Shown here: positions 33,919-42,308 of the stretch, piece after piece
Numbering within the stretch: position 1 is the first letter of the stretch
Layout of the letters: every line of letters starts with the position of its first letter
Source of the DNA: Leifsonia sp. ku-ls
GTDB taxonomy: Bacteria; Actinomycetota; Actinomycetes; Actinomycetales; Microbacteriaceae
NCBI GenBank assembly: GCA_003367665.1
Contig: QKXI01000012.1
Span: 1-64,000, forward strand
Direction of reading: 5' to 3'
Length of the DNA: 64,000 nucleotides
Program-made: the position numbers and the translations under genes
The notes under the pieces: model-generated
Seen by the model: the letters and a program-made list of their open reading frames with translations, nothing else
Databases searched by the model: none
Told to the model about the DNA's origin: nothing

Positions 33919-33947
33919 ATGTTTCCTGATTGAAACATTCCGGAAAC
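33919..33947. promoter_or_regulatory. Nested perfect inverted repeats in the divergent peptide-uptake promoter
   Basis: ATGTTTC (33919-33925) and GAAACAT (33932-33938) flank 6 nt. GTTTCC (33921-33926) also pairs with GGAAAC (33942-33947). A smaller TCAA-CA-TTGA lies at 33891-33900. All are in the only AT-rich part of the 165-nt gap between the dipeptidase gene and the ATPase gene. They are likely Lrp-type binding sites or the two promoters. The remaining gap shows nothing else. Confidence 0.5.
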
Positions 33948-33970
33948 GACTCACATGCGAGGATGTCGAC

Positions 33971-34978
33971 GTGGACACAGCGAATGCGCACAGCACGGAC
34001 GTGCTGCAGGTACGCAACCTCTCGGTCGCCTTCACCGGATCCGGCCCCGACATCCCCGCCGTGCGCGAGGTGGACCTGCGCGTCGGCCGCGGCGAGTTCG
34101 TCGCGCTGCTCGGCGAGTCCGGCTCGGGCAAGTCGGTGACCGCCCGGGCGATCATGGGCCTCGGCGAGGACGGCACGCGCGTCACCGCCGACGTGCTCCG
34201 GCTCGGCGACGTCGACCTGCTCACCCTCGGCGAGGACGCCAGGCGCCGTCTCCGCGGCGAGCGCATCGCGCTGGTGCTGCAGGATGCGCTCTCGGCCCTC
34301 AACCCGGTCATGTCGATCGGTGACCAGATCGGCGAGCTGTTCCGCGTGCACCGCGGCGCCTCGCGCAAGGAGGCGCGGGCGCGGGCGACCGAGCTGCTGG
34401 CGCTGGTCGGCATCCCGGCGCCGGAGCGACGCGTCGACGACTACCCGCACGAGTTCTCCGGCGGGATGCGGCAGCGCATCCTGATCGCCATGGCCATCGC
34501 GCTGGAGCCCGAGCTGCTCATCGCCGACGAGCCGACGACCGCGCTCGACGTGACCGTGCAGGCGCAGATCCTCGACCTGCTCGGCTCGCTGCGCGACCGG
34601 CTCGGGATGGGTGTGCTGCTCATCACGCACGACCTGGGCGTCGTGATGGAGGTCGCGGACCGGGTCGCGGTCATGTACGCCGGCCGGATCGTCGAGTCGG
34701 GCGACGCCGACACCGTCTTCGCCCGGCCGGCGCACCCGTACACCGAGGCCCTGCTGCGGTCGGTGCCGCAGGCCGCGCAGCGCGGCTCCGACCTGCTCAC
34801 CATCCCGGGGTCGCCGCCGAGTCCGGCCCGGGTGCCCTCCGGCTGCTCGTTCCACCCGCGCTGCCACCTGGCCGTCGAGGCCTGCCGCAGCGTCCGTCCC
34901 CCGCTCGAGGAGGTGGCCCCCGGTCGGCGGGCCGCCTGCATCCGATCCGAGGAGCTCATCGGTGAACTCGTCCCCTGA
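33971..34978 (+). CDS. dppD: Peptide ABC transporter ATPase (DppD-like)
   Basis: 335 aa from GTG 33971, with GAGG upstream. Walker A is GESGSGKS, the signature is [18 protein letters not shown], and Walker B is [13 protein letters not shown], followed by the H-loop THDLG. The C-terminal oligopeptide motif [15 protein letters not shown], with its Cys cluster for an iron-sulfur site, is present. It energises DppBC. Divergently transcribed from the rest of the importer. It overlaps the next ATPase gene by 17 nt. Confidence 0.93.
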   Translation: MDTANAHSTDVLQVRNLSVAFTGSGPDIPAVREVDLRVGRGEFVALLGESGSGKSVTARAIMGLGEDGTRVTADVLRLGDVDLLTLGEDARRRLRGERIALVLQDALSALNPVMSIGDQIGELFRVHRGASRKEARARATELLALVGIPAPERRVDDYPHEFSGGMRQRILIAMAIALEPELLIADEPTTALDVTVQAQILDLLGSLRDRLGMGVLLITHDLGVVMEVADRVAVMYAGRIVESGDADTVFARPAHPYTEALLRSVPQAAQRGSDLLTIPGSPPSPARVPSGCSFHPRCHLAVEACRSVRPPLEEVAPGRRAACIRSEELIGELVP

Positions 34979-36020
34979 CACTCTGCCCGCTGGCACCCTG
35001 CCGGCGCCCGAGGTCGTGCTGAGCGCTCGCGGCCTCGCCCGCCGGTTCTCGACCGGCTCCGCACTGCGATCCGCGACCGTCTCGGCCGTCGACGGCATCT
35101 CGCTCGACCTGCACGCCGGGGAGATCCTCGGCATCGTGGGCGAGTCCGGCTGCGGAAAGTCGACCCTCGCCCGGATGCTCGTCGGGCTGGAACGTCCCGA
35201 CGACGGCACGCTGTCGTACCGCGGCACGGACGTGAGCCGCGGCCGGGCGCGCGACCGGCGGCACCTCCGCAAGGGCGTCCAGATGATCTTCCAGGACCCG
35301 TACGCCTCGCTCGACCCGCGCATGACCGTGCTCGACATCGTGACGGAGCCGATCGCCGCCGCCCGGGCGATGAACCGCGCCGCTCGACGCGCCCGCGCGA
35401 TCGAGCTGCTGGAACTCGTCGGCCTCGGCGAGGACATGCTGACCCGGTTCCCGCACCAGTTCTCCGGCGGCCAGCGGCAGCGCATCGGCATCGCCCGCGC
35501 GCTCGCGCTCGACCCGGACGTGCTGGTCTGCGATGAGCCCGTGTCGGCGCTGGACGTGTCGGTGCAGGCCCAGGTCATCAACCTGCTGGGCGACATCCGC
35601 CGTCGGCTCGGCGTCTCGATCGTCTTCATCGCCCACGACCTGTCCGTGGTGCGTCACGTCGCCGACCGGGTCGCCGTGATGTACCTCGGCCGGATCGCGG
35701 AGCTCGGCGACACGGACGTGCTCTACGAGAGCCCGTCGCACCCGTACACGCAGGCGCTGCTCTCGGCGACGCCGACCGCCACCCGCGAAGGCCGCGGTCG
35801 TCTGGCGCAGCGGCGCATCCTCGCCGGGGAGCCGCCGTCGCCGGTCGACCCGCCCTCGGGCTGCCGCTTCAACCCGCGCTGCTGGATGGCGACGGAGGAG
35901 TGCCGCACGGTCGTCCCGCCGCTGCGTCCACTCGACGGACCGGGCGTCCCGCTGCGCGAGGTGTCGTGCCATCACGCGGAGGAGGCGGTCGGCATCCCCG
36001 TCGGTACGATGACCGCATGA
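34962..36020 (+). CDS. dppF: Peptide ABC transporter ATPase (DppF-like)
   Basis: 352 aa from GTG 34962, with GAGGAG ahead of it inside the dppD gene. Walker A is GESGCGKST, the signature is [18 protein letters not shown], and Walker B is [13 protein letters not shown]. The C-terminal [15 protein letters not shown] motif is present. It forms the ATPase heterodimer with DppD. The final 4 nt overlap the oxidoreductase start (ATGA). Confidence 0.93.
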   Translation: MNSSPDTLPAGTLPAPEVVLSARGLARRFSTGSALRSATVSAVDGISLDLHAGEILGIVGESGCGKSTLARMLVGLERPDDGTLSYRGTDVSRGRARDRRHLRKGVQMIFQDPYASLDPRMTVLDIVTEPIAAARAMNRAARRARAIELLELVGLGEDMLTRFPHQFSGGQRQRIGIARALALDPDVLVCDEPVSALDVSVQAQVINLLGDIRRRLGVSIVFIAHDLSVVRHVADRVAVMYLGRIAELGDTDVLYESPSHPYTQALLSATPTATREGRGRLAQRRILAGEPPSPVDPPSGCRFNPRCWMATEECRTVVPPLRPLDGPGVPLREVSCHHAEEAVGIPVGTMTA

Positions 36021-36994
36021 CGACCTCCTCGCCCGCCTGGGGCATCCTCGGCACGGGCGGCATCGCCGCCGCCATGACGCGCGACCTGCAGCTCGACGGG
36101 CACACCGTCGCCGCGGTCGGCTCGCGCACGCCGGAGGCCGCGGCGCGCTTCGCGGCCGCGCACGCCATCCCGCGCTCGCACGGCAGCTACGAGGAGCTGG
36201 TCGCCGACCCCGACGTCGACGTCGTCTACATCGCGACGCCACACCCGCAGCACGCGCCGAACGCACTGCTGGCCCTGGCCGCCGGCAAGCACGTGCTGGT
36301 CGAGAAGCCCTTCACCATGGACCAGCGCGAGGCGCAGCAGATCGCGGACGCCGCCCGCGCCGGCGGGCTGGTCGCCCTGGAGGCGATGTGGACGCGGTGG
36401 CTGCCCCACATGGAGCGGCTGCAGGAGGTCCTCAGCGACGGCACGCTCGGCGAGGTGCGCTCGGTGGTCGCCCACCACAACCAGCGCACGAACCCCGACC
36501 CCGCGGCCCGCATGCTGAACCCTGCGCTCGGCGGCGGCGCACTGCTCGACCTGGGCATCTATCCCGTCTCCTTCGCCTGGGATGTGCTGGGCGCGCCCGA
36601 CCGGGTGCTCGCCCTCTCCACGCCGACCGCGACCGGTGTGGACCGGCAGACGTCGATCCTGCTCGGCTACCCGTCGGGCGCCCAGGCCGCGCTCACCACC
36701 GAGCTCGACGCGGCCGGGGACAACAGCGCGACCATCGTCGGCACCGACGCCCGCGTCGAGCTCGCCGCCACCTTCTACGCCCCGACGAGCTTCCGCGTCG
36801 TCGACCCGGCCGGCCGCGTCGTCGAGACCTACGAGTCGCGCGTCGACGGGCGCGGGATGCAGTACCAGGCGCGGGCGATCGAACGCCTCATCGCGGCCGG
36901 CGGCGGGGAGGATCCCCGCCTGCCGCTGTCGCAGTCGGTCGCCATCATGGGCACGCTCGACACCATCCGGGAGCGCATCGGCCTCTCCTACTGA
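36017..36994 (+). CDS. Gfo/Idh/MocA-family oxidoreductase
   Basis: 325 aa from ATG 36017. The N-terminal Rossmann fold has AWGILGTGGIAAAMTRDL and VYIATPHPQHAPNALLALAAGKHVLVEKPFTM, including the conserved EKP. The C-terminal beta-sheet domain contains the GGGALLDLGIYPVSFAWDVLG signature. It is an NAD(P)-dependent dehydrogenase of a sugar or similar alcohol. Translational coupling to the transporter ATPase suggests it works on an imported compound or its conjugate; this may be coincidental. Confidence 0.88.
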   Translation: MTTSSPAWGILGTGGIAAAMTRDLQLDGHTVAAVGSRTPEAAARFAAAHAIPRSHGSYEELVADPDVDVVYIATPHPQHAPNALLALAAGKHVLVEKPFTMDQREAQQIADAARAGGLVALEAMWTRWLPHMERLQEVLSDGTLGEVRSVVAHHNQRTNPDPAARMLNPALGGGALLDLGIYPVSFAWDVLGAPDRVLALSTPTATGVDRQTSILLGYPSGAQAALTTELDAAGDNSATIVGTDARVELAATFYAPTSFRVVDPAGRVVETYESRVDGRGMQYQARAIERLIAAGGGEDPRLPLSQSVAIMGTLDTIRERIGLSY

Positions 36995-37040
36995 CCGCGC
37001 CGCACGCTGGCCTGCGGGCCGTGCGCGGGGTTAGAGTCGC

Positions 37041-37070
37041 GGCGTGGGCCGCGTCGGCGCGGCCCACGCC
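37041..37070 (+). promoter_or_regulatory. Perfect 13-bp leader hairpin with TCGG tetraloop, abutting the SD of the SDR gene
   Basis: GGCGTGGGCCGCG (37041-37053) pairs with CGCGGCCCACGCC (37058-37070), enclosing the TCGG loop. GGAAGGAGCG begins at 37071 and the ATG at 37087. There is no T-tract, so it is less likely an intrinsic terminator than an mRNA-stabilising, processing or attenuation structure. Confidence 0.6.
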
Positions 37071-37086
37071 GGAAGGAGCGTCGAGG

Positions 37087-37833
37087 ATGACCGATCTCAC
37101 CGGACGGCGCGCGCTGGTCACCGGCGGCGCCAGCGGCATCGGGCTCGCCTGCGCGGAGGCGTTTGCCGCGGCCGGGGCGCGCGTCACCATCGCGGACCTC
37201 GACGGCGACGCCGCGCGGGCGGTCGCCGAGCGGATCGGCGGCGACGCGTGGGAGGTCGACCTCTCGAAGACGCGTGAGCTGGCGGAGGCGTCCGTCGAGA
37301 CCGACATCCTGGTCAACAACGCCGGGATCCAGCACGTCCGGCCGATCCCCGAGTTCGAGCCGGAGACCTTCGCGCTGATGCTGCGGATCATGGTGGAGGC
37401 GCCGTTCCTGCTGATCCGCGCCGCCCTGCCCGGGATGTACGACCGCGGCTTCGGGCGCATCGTCAACATCTCCAGCGTCCACGGGCTGCGCGCGTCCGAG
37501 TTCAAGTCGGCGTACGTGACCGCGAAGCACGCTCTGGAGGGCCTGTCGAAGACGACCGCGCTGGAGGGCGGCGCGCACGGTGTCACGTCCAACTGCATCA
37601 ACCCGGGCTACGTGCGCACCCCGCTGGTGGAGAAGCAGATCGCCGACCAGGCGCGGCTGCACGGCATCCCCGAGGACGAGGTGGTCGAGAAGGTCATGCT
37701 CACCGAGGCCGCGATCAAGCGCCTGGTCGAGCCGACCGAGGTCGCCAGCCTCGCTCTCTGGCTGGCGGGTGACGACTCCGGGATGGTGACCGGCGCGAGC
37801 TACACGATGGACGGCGGCTGGAGCGCCCGGTGA
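37087..37833 (+). CDS. SDR dehydrogenase, 3-hydroxybutyrate-dehydrogenase-like
   Basis: 248 aa. The classical SDR features are GGASGIG for NAD binding, DILVNNAGIQHVRPI, Ser in ISSVHGLRAS and the catalytic YVTAKHAL. NNAGIQHV and the C-terminal NPGYVRTPLVEKQIADQA match D-3-hydroxybutyrate dehydrogenases (BdhA). That enzyme interconverts 3-hydroxybutyrate and acetoacetate. It starts after GGAAGGAG and ends in a GTGA overlap with the first hydrolase gene, forming a three-gene operon. Confidence 0.87.
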   Translation: MTDLTGRRALVTGGASGIGLACAEAFAAAGARVTIADLDGDAARAVAERIGGDAWEVDLSKTRELAEASVETDILVNNAGIQHVRPIPEFEPETFALMLRIMVEAPFLLIRAALPGMYDRGFGRIVNISSVHGLRASEFKSAYVTAKHALEGLSKTTALEGGAHGVTSNCINPGYVRTPLVEKQIADQARLHGIPEDEVVEKVMLTEAAIKRLVEPTEVASLALWLAGDDSGMVTGASYTMDGGWSAR

Positions 37834-38741
37834 CCGACGCGACGCCGGTCGCGGCGCCGGTCGAGGGCGGAACGCTGGCCGCCGGCGTGTGGCATCCGGA
37901 CGCCGCCGGGATGCCGCTGCTCGCCGTCCACGGCATCACCGCGAACCACCTCGCGTGGCAGCTCGTCGCCGACGCCCTGCCCGACACGCGCGTCATCGCG
38001 CCCGACCTGCGCGGGCGCGGCCGCAGCGGCGGCCTGCCCGGCCCGTTCACCCTGAACCAGCATGCCGACGACCTCGCCAGGCTCCTGGATGCGCTCGGCG
38101 TCGAGCGCGCGGCCGTCGCCGGTCACTCGATGGGCGGGTTCGTGGCCGTGCGCTTCGCCGAGCGCCACCCCGACCGTGCCGAGCGGCTCGTGCTCGTCGA
38201 CGGCGGACTGCCGCTGCCGTGGCCGGCCGACCTCCCGGCCGACGAGGTCGCCGAGGCGGTGCTCGGGCCGGCGCTCGCGCGGCTCCGGCGCACGTTCGCG
38301 TCGCCGGAGGAGTATGGGGCGTTCTGGCGGCAGCATCCCGCGATCGGTCCGTGGTGGAGCGACGCCTTCGCGGCGTACGTCGCCTACGACCTCGTCGGCG
38401 AGGCCCCGCGGATGCGGTCGAGCGTGAACGAGGACGCCGTCGCCGTGAATTCGATGGAGCTGTACGGCGACGACGGCTACGCCGAGGCGCTGACGGCGCT
38501 CCGGCTGCCGATCGACTTCGTCCGCGCCCCTCGCGGGCTGCTCGACGGGCCGCCGCTGTACGCACCGGAGGTCGTCGACGCGTGGCGCGAGCGACTGCCG
38601 CGGATGCGCGTCCGCGAGACGGACGACGTCAACCACTACACGGTCCTGATGACCGAGGCCGGACTCGCCCAGATCCTGCCCGCGCTGCGCGGCCCCGCCC
38701 TCCACACTCCCGCATCCGACCCGAAGGAGACCCCCGCATGA
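37830..38741 (+). CDS. Alpha/beta hydrolase (first of tandem pair)
   Basis: 303 aa from GTG 37830. Typical fold features are LLAVHGITANHLAWQ (oxyanion hole), DLRGRGRS and the nucleophile VAGHSMGGFVAVRFAERHP. The catalytic His is in TDDVNHYTVLM. The lid region (about 125-200) is Trp-rich (AFWRQHPAIGPWWS). It is probably an esterase or lactonase. Translationally coupled to both the SDR and the second hydrolase. Confidence 0.85.
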   Translation: MTDATPVAAPVEGGTLAAGVWHPDAAGMPLLAVHGITANHLAWQLVADALPDTRVIAPDLRGRGRSGGLPGPFTLNQHADDLARLLDALGVERAAVAGHSMGGFVAVRFAERHPDRAERLVLVDGGLPLPWPADLPADEVAEAVLGPALARLRRTFASPEEYGAFWRQHPAIGPWWSDAFAAYVAYDLVGEAPRMRSSVNEDAVAVNSMELYGDDGYAEALTALRLPIDFVRAPRGLLDGPPLYAPEVVDAWRERLPRMRVRETDDVNHYTVLMTEAGLAQILPALRGPALHTPASDPKETPA

Positions 38742-39790
38742 CCGGTACGCTGCTGCCCGGCATCGCCGCACGCGCCGTCCGCACCCCCCGCTATACCGCC
38801 AACGTGCTGGAACGCCCGGCCGAGGGCGACCCGACCCGCACGGTGCTGTTCGTGCACGGGAACGTGTCGTCGTCGCTCTTCTGGCAGCCGCTGATGCTGT
38901 CGCTGCCGCCGGGCATCCGGGCGGTCGCGGTCGACCTGCGCGGCTTCGGCGACAGCGAGACGCTCCCCGTGGACGCCACGCGCGGCGTGCGCGACTTCTC
39001 CGACGACGTCGCCGCGGTCGCCGACGAGCTCGGCCTCGGCGCCGTCCACGTCGTCGGCTGGAGCCTCGGCGGCGGCGTGGTCATGCAGCTCCTGCTCGAC
39101 CGGCCCGACCTCGTCGCCTCGCTGACGCTGGTCTCGACCGTCTCCCCCTACGGCTTCGGCGGCACGGCGGCGGACGGCTCGCTGCTGAACCCGGACGCGT
39201 CCGGCACCGGCGGCGGCGGCGCGAACCCCGACTTCGTGGCCCGCCTCGCCGCCGGCGACACCGGCGAGGAGTCGCCCACCTCGCCGCGCGCCGTCTACCG
39301 CTCGTCGTACGTTGCCCCCGGCTTCGAGTCGGAGCACGAGGACCTCTGGGTCGAGTCGATGCTCTCCACCGCGACCGGCCCGGACAACTACCCCGGCGAC
39401 GCGGGCCCGTCCGAGCACTGGCCCGGCTTCGCGCCGGGCACTCGCGGCGTGCTCAACACGCTCGCGCCGACCCACTTCGACACCACCGCGATCGTGGACG
39501 CGCCCGCCAAGCCGCCCATCCTCTGGATCCACGGGGCGGCGGATGCGATCGTCGGCGACGCGTCGTTCTTCGACCTCAACCAGCTGGGCGCGGCCGGCGT
39601 CATCCCCGGCTGGCCCGGCGAGCAGGTGGCGCCGCCGCAGCCCATGCTCGCGCAGACGCGCGCCGTGCTCGAGCGCTACGCCGCGGCGGGCGGGACGACG
39701 CGCGAGGTCGTCTTCGACGACTGCGGCCACTCGCCCCACATCGAGAAGCCCGACGAGTTCCGCGCGGAGCTGCTCGCCTGGATCGGCTAG
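38738..39790 (+). CDS. Alpha/beta hydrolase (second of tandem pair)
   Basis: 350 aa from ATG 38738 (ATGA overlap, with GAAGGAG upstream). The oxyanion region is VLFVHGNVSSSLFWQ, followed by DLRGFGDSETL and the nucleophile VVGWSLGGGVVMQLLLDRP. The His is in DCGHSPHIEKPDEF. A long insert (about 140-230) forms the lid. It shares only the fold with the first hydrolase. With the 3-hydroxybutyrate-dehydrogenase-like SDR, a polyester or hydroxyacyl-ester breakdown route is plausible. The stop overlaps the convergent GNAT gene by 4 nt. Confidence 0.85.
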   Translation: MTGTLLPGIAARAVRTPRYTANVLERPAEGDPTRTVLFVHGNVSSSLFWQPLMLSLPPGIRAVAVDLRGFGDSETLPVDATRGVRDFSDDVAAVADELGLGAVHVVGWSLGGGVVMQLLLDRPDLVASLTLVSTVSPYGFGGTAADGSLLNPDASGTGGGGANPDFVARLAAGDTGEESPTSPRAVYRSSYVAPGFESEHEDLWVESMLSTATGPDNYPGDAGPSEHWPGFAPGTRGVLNTLAPTHFDTTAIVDAPAKPPILWIHGAADAIVGDASFFDLNQLGAAGVIPGWPGEQVAPPQPMLAQTRAVLERYAAAGGTTREVVFDDCGHSPHIEKPDEFRAELLAWIG

Positions 39791-40299
39791 AGGGCGGCGG
39801 CGGACTGGACGATATCGCTCACGCGCCGGTACAGGGTATGGGTGGACCCATCCGGCAGCAGGCTGAATCCGAACCTCTCGTAGAACGGAACCACACTTTC
39901 ATCCTTGGCATTGACGATGATCGCGACCATTCCCACGGACTGGGCCGCGCTGACTGCACGGGCCAACGCGTCTTGCAACAGTGAACGACCGAGCCCCTCG
40001 CCGCTATATCGACGATCGACAGCAAGCCGCCCGAGCAGGGCTACGGGGACAGGATTCGGCATCTCTCGGCCCAGAGCCTCGGGAATGCCGTCGCGGATCA
40101 GCGAACTCGCCGAAAGGCAGTAGTAGCCCGCGACACGCTGGGTGTCAGCGTCGACCGATACGAATGTCCGCGATGCACCGCTGCCCTCGTTGCGTCGGGC
40201 CCATGCCCGCAGCCAACGATCGAGGGCGGGCACACCGCAGTCGAACTCCGAGGCGATGTCGCCGACCTTGAGGGGACGTGGAGAACGGAAGTCAGTCAC
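39787..40299 (-). CDS. tacT: GNAT toxin of TacT type
   Basis: 170 aa from GTG 40299, overlapping the antitoxin gene by 8 nt. The N-terminus FRSPRPLKVGDIASEFDCGVPALDRWLRAWARRNE is the hallmark of TacT-like toxins, as is FVSVDADTQRVAGYYCLSASS. The acetyl-CoA loop is RRYSGEGLGRSLL, and the C-terminal strand is VVPFYERFGF with the conserved Tyr. It is expected to acetylate the amino group of charged tRNA and stop translation. The DNA is clearly less GC-rich than its neighbours, which suggests recent acquisition. Confidence 0.88.
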   Translation of the reverse strand: MTDFRSPRPLKVGDIASEFDCGVPALDRWLRAWARRNEGSGASRTFVSVDADTQRVAGYYCLSASSLIRDGIPEALGREMPNPVPVALLGRLAVDRRYSGEGLGRSLLQDALARAVSAAQSVGMVAIIVNAKDESVVPFYERFGFSLLPDGSTHTLYRRVSDIVQSAAAL

Positions 40300-40561
40300 G
40301 GAACACAGTGGGACGGCGGAAGAGATCGACCAGACCGTCAATGGTCTTCGGGGGCTCATCCAGGAGCGCGACGAATTCATCGAAGGCGGTCGCGTTCATT
40401 CTCAGTTCGCGATCGCTCCGGATGATCTCCTCTGCACGGCGCGTGAGAACGTCCGTCGAAAAATCCGAGACAGAACGACCGGTCAACGCGGCCGCCTCCT
40501 CGATGATTTCCTTCTGGGAGCCCGAGATACGCAGTTCGAGCCTCTTGTCCTTCACAGCCAT
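40292..40561 (-). CDS. tacA: DUF1778/TacA-type ribbon-helix-helix antitoxin
   Basis: 89 aa from ATG 40561. The N-terminal ribbon-helix-helix is KDKRLELRISGSQKEIIEEAAALTGRSVSDFSTDVL, the standard DUF1778 motif. The C-terminal helix (60-89) is the toxin-neutralising tail. It should bind TacT and repress the pair through the palindrome 9 nt upstream of its start. It sits only 30 nt after the preceding tetR gene. Confidence 0.9.
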   Translation of the reverse strand: MAVKDKRLELRISGSQKEIIEEAAALTGRSVSDFSTDVLTRRAEEIIRSDRELRMNATAFDEFVALLDEPPKTIDGLVDLFRRPTVFRD

Positions 40562-40569
40562 GGCTCCAG

Positions 40570-40590
40570 TGTACGGCACAAAGCCGTACA
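40570..40590. promoter_or_regulatory. Perfect palindromic operator of the tacA-tacT pair
   Basis: TGTACGGC (40570-40577) and GCCGTACA (40583-40590) flank ACAAA, immediately before the antitoxin start and directly beside the tetR stop. RHH antitoxins bind such TGTAC-type dyads. The promoter must overlap this site or the 3' end of tetR. Confidence 0.7.
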
Positions 40591-41196
40591 TCAGGTGAGC
40601 GCCCCGCCCCGCAGCCCCAGCATCGGTTCGACCGCGCGGGCCAGCGCGGGCGCGCGGTCGCCGACGGCGCCCGAGCGGACGAGGGCCTGCGCGTTGAGGC
40701 CGTCGATCATCCCGAGCAGCTGCCAGGCCGTCTGCGCCGGGTCCTCGACCGTGAACTCGCCCGCGGCGATGCCCTCGTCCAGGATGCCGAGGATCAGCTC
40801 CTGCCAGGCGTCCATCTGCTCGCGCACCGCCGCCGCGAGCGCCTCGTTCCGGCGGCCGAGGGCCCACGCCTCCACCCAGACCAGCGTCACGTCGTCGCGG
40901 CTGCCGTCGAGCAGCGTGCTCAGGAGGGCCGCCATCCGCGCCGTCGGCCCCGTGGATGCGTCGAGCAGCGTGCGCACCTCTTCCAGCTCCGCCCCGACGA
41001 CGGCGCTGAAGGAGGAGGCGACCAGCTCGTCCATCGCCGGATAGTAGTGCGACACGAGAGCGGAGGCCACGCCCGCTCGGGCCGCCACACCGCGCAGCGT
41101 GACCGCGGCAAGGCCCTCGGCGAGCGCGAGGTCGCGGGCCGCGGCCGACAGTTCGGCGCGGCGCTCGGCCGGCGGGCGGCGGGGGGCTCTTGACAT
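40591..41196 (-). CDS. TetR/BetI-like regulator
   Basis: 201 aa from ATG 41196. The HTH reads AARDLALAEGLAAVTLRGVAARAGVASALVSHYYPAMDELV, with the SHYYP variant typical of BetI/PaaR-like proteins. The C-terminal domain carries the BetI-like WVEAWALGRRNEALA and LLGMIDGLNAQALVRSG segments. It is divergent from the agmatine deiminase operon, so it probably represses that operon in response to a polyamine or related amine. Confidence 0.85.
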   Translation of the reverse strand: MSRAPRRPPAERRAELSAAARDLALAEGLAAVTLRGVAARAGVASALVSHYYPAMDELVASSFSAVVGAELEEVRTLLDASTGPTARMAALLSTLLDGSRDDVTLVWVEAWALGRRNEALAAAVREQMDAWQELILGILDEGIAAGEFTVEDPAQTAWQLLGMIDGLNAQALVRSGAVGDRAPALARAVEPMLGLRGGALT

Positions 41197-41229
41197 CGTC
41201 CGCCCAGTATAGGTACGTTCGGCACGTTA

Positions 41230-41245
41230 TTGATCGATTGATCAA
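41230..41245. promoter_or_regulatory. Candidate TetR operator in the aguA divergent promoter
   Basis: TTGATC and GATCAA flank GATT, and the 3' half also contains the palindrome TTGATCAA. It lies 28 nt before the agmatine deiminase start and 33 nt from the TetR start, in an AT-rich stretch. Confidence 0.6.
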
Positions 41246-41273
41246 CAATTCGCCGACACCGCGGAGGACACCG

Positions 41274-42308
41274 ATGACCTGGCGCATGCCCGCAGAGACC
41301 GCACCGCACGAGCGCACCTGGATGGCGTTCCCCCGCGCCGGCATCACGCTCGGCGACGACGCCGCCTCGGCCGAGGAGGCCTACGCCTCCTGGACGGCCG
41401 TCGCCCACGCGATCGCCGAGTACGAGCCGGTCACGATGGTGGTCGACCCCACCGAGCGGGAGCGCGCCGCGCGCATGCTCGGCTCGCACGTCGAGCAGGT
41501 GGAGGCGCCGCTCGACGAGTTCTGGATGCGCGACTTCGGCCCCACCTTCGTCGTGGACGACGAGCGGCCGGGCGTGCTCGGCGCCGTCGACTGGACCTTC
41601 AACGGCTGGGGCGACCCGGAGTGGGCCGAGTGGCGCAAGTCCGCCGAGATCGCCCGGTTCGTCGCCGAGCGCACCGGCGCCGAACTGATCAGCTCCCTGC
41701 TGGTCAACGAGGGCGGCGGCATCCACGTCGACGGCGAGGGGACCGTGCTCCTCACGGAGACCGTGCAGCTCGACCCGCGCCGCAACAAGTACGCCGACAA
41801 GGCCCGCGTGGAGGCGGAGCTGGCCCGCACGATCGGCGCGACCCACGCGATCTGGCTGCCGCGCGGCCTCACCCGCGACTACGACGACTTCGGCACGAAC
41901 GGCCACGTCGACATCGTGGCGACCATCCCGTCCCCCGGCCGTCTCCTGCTGCACACCCAGCGCGACGCAGAGCACCCGGACTTCGCGGTGTCCCGCGAGC
42001 TGCACGCGCTGTTGTCCGACACCACCGACGCCGCTGGCCGCCCCTGGGACATCGTCGAGCTCCCGGCCCCGGCGACGCTGCGCGACGAGGAGGGCTTCGT
42101 CGACTGGAGCTACGTCAACCACCTCGTCGTCAACGGCGGGATCATCGCGTGCGGCTTCGGCGAGGAGCGGGCCGACGCCGAGGCGACCGAGATCCTGGAG
42201 GCGGTGTACCCGGGCCGCACGGTGACGATGGTGGATTCGCGGCCGATCTTCGCGCGCGGCGGCGGCATCCACTGCATCACGCAGCAGCAGCCGGCGGTGA
42301 ACGCATGA
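41274..42308 (+). CDS. aguA: Agmatine deiminase
   Basis: 344 aa from ATG 41274, preceded by GGAGG. It converts agmatine to N-carbamoylputrescine and ammonia in the cytoplasm. Diagnostic segments are MPAETAPHERTWMAFP, APLDEFWMRDFGPTFV, NEGGGIHVDGEGTVLLTE, GTNGHVDIVA and the catalytic Cys334 in ARGGGIHCITQQQP. It overlaps the amidase start by ATGA. Probably controlled by the divergent TetR. Confidence 0.95.
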   Translation: MTWRMPAETAPHERTWMAFPRAGITLGDDAASAEEAYASWTAVAHAIAEYEPVTMVVDPTERERAARMLGSHVEQVEAPLDEFWMRDFGPTFVVDDERPGVLGAVDWTFNGWGDPEWAEWRKSAEIARFVAERTGAELISSLLVNEGGGIHVDGEGTVLLTETVQLDPRRNKYADKARVEAELARTIGATHAIWLPRGLTRDYDDFGTNGHVDIVATIPSPGRLLLHTQRDAEHPDFAVSRELHALLSDTTDAAGRPWDIVELPAPATLRDEEGFVDWSYVNHLVVNGGIIACGFGEERADAEATEILEAVYPGRTVTMVDSRPIFARGGGIHCITQQQPAVNA

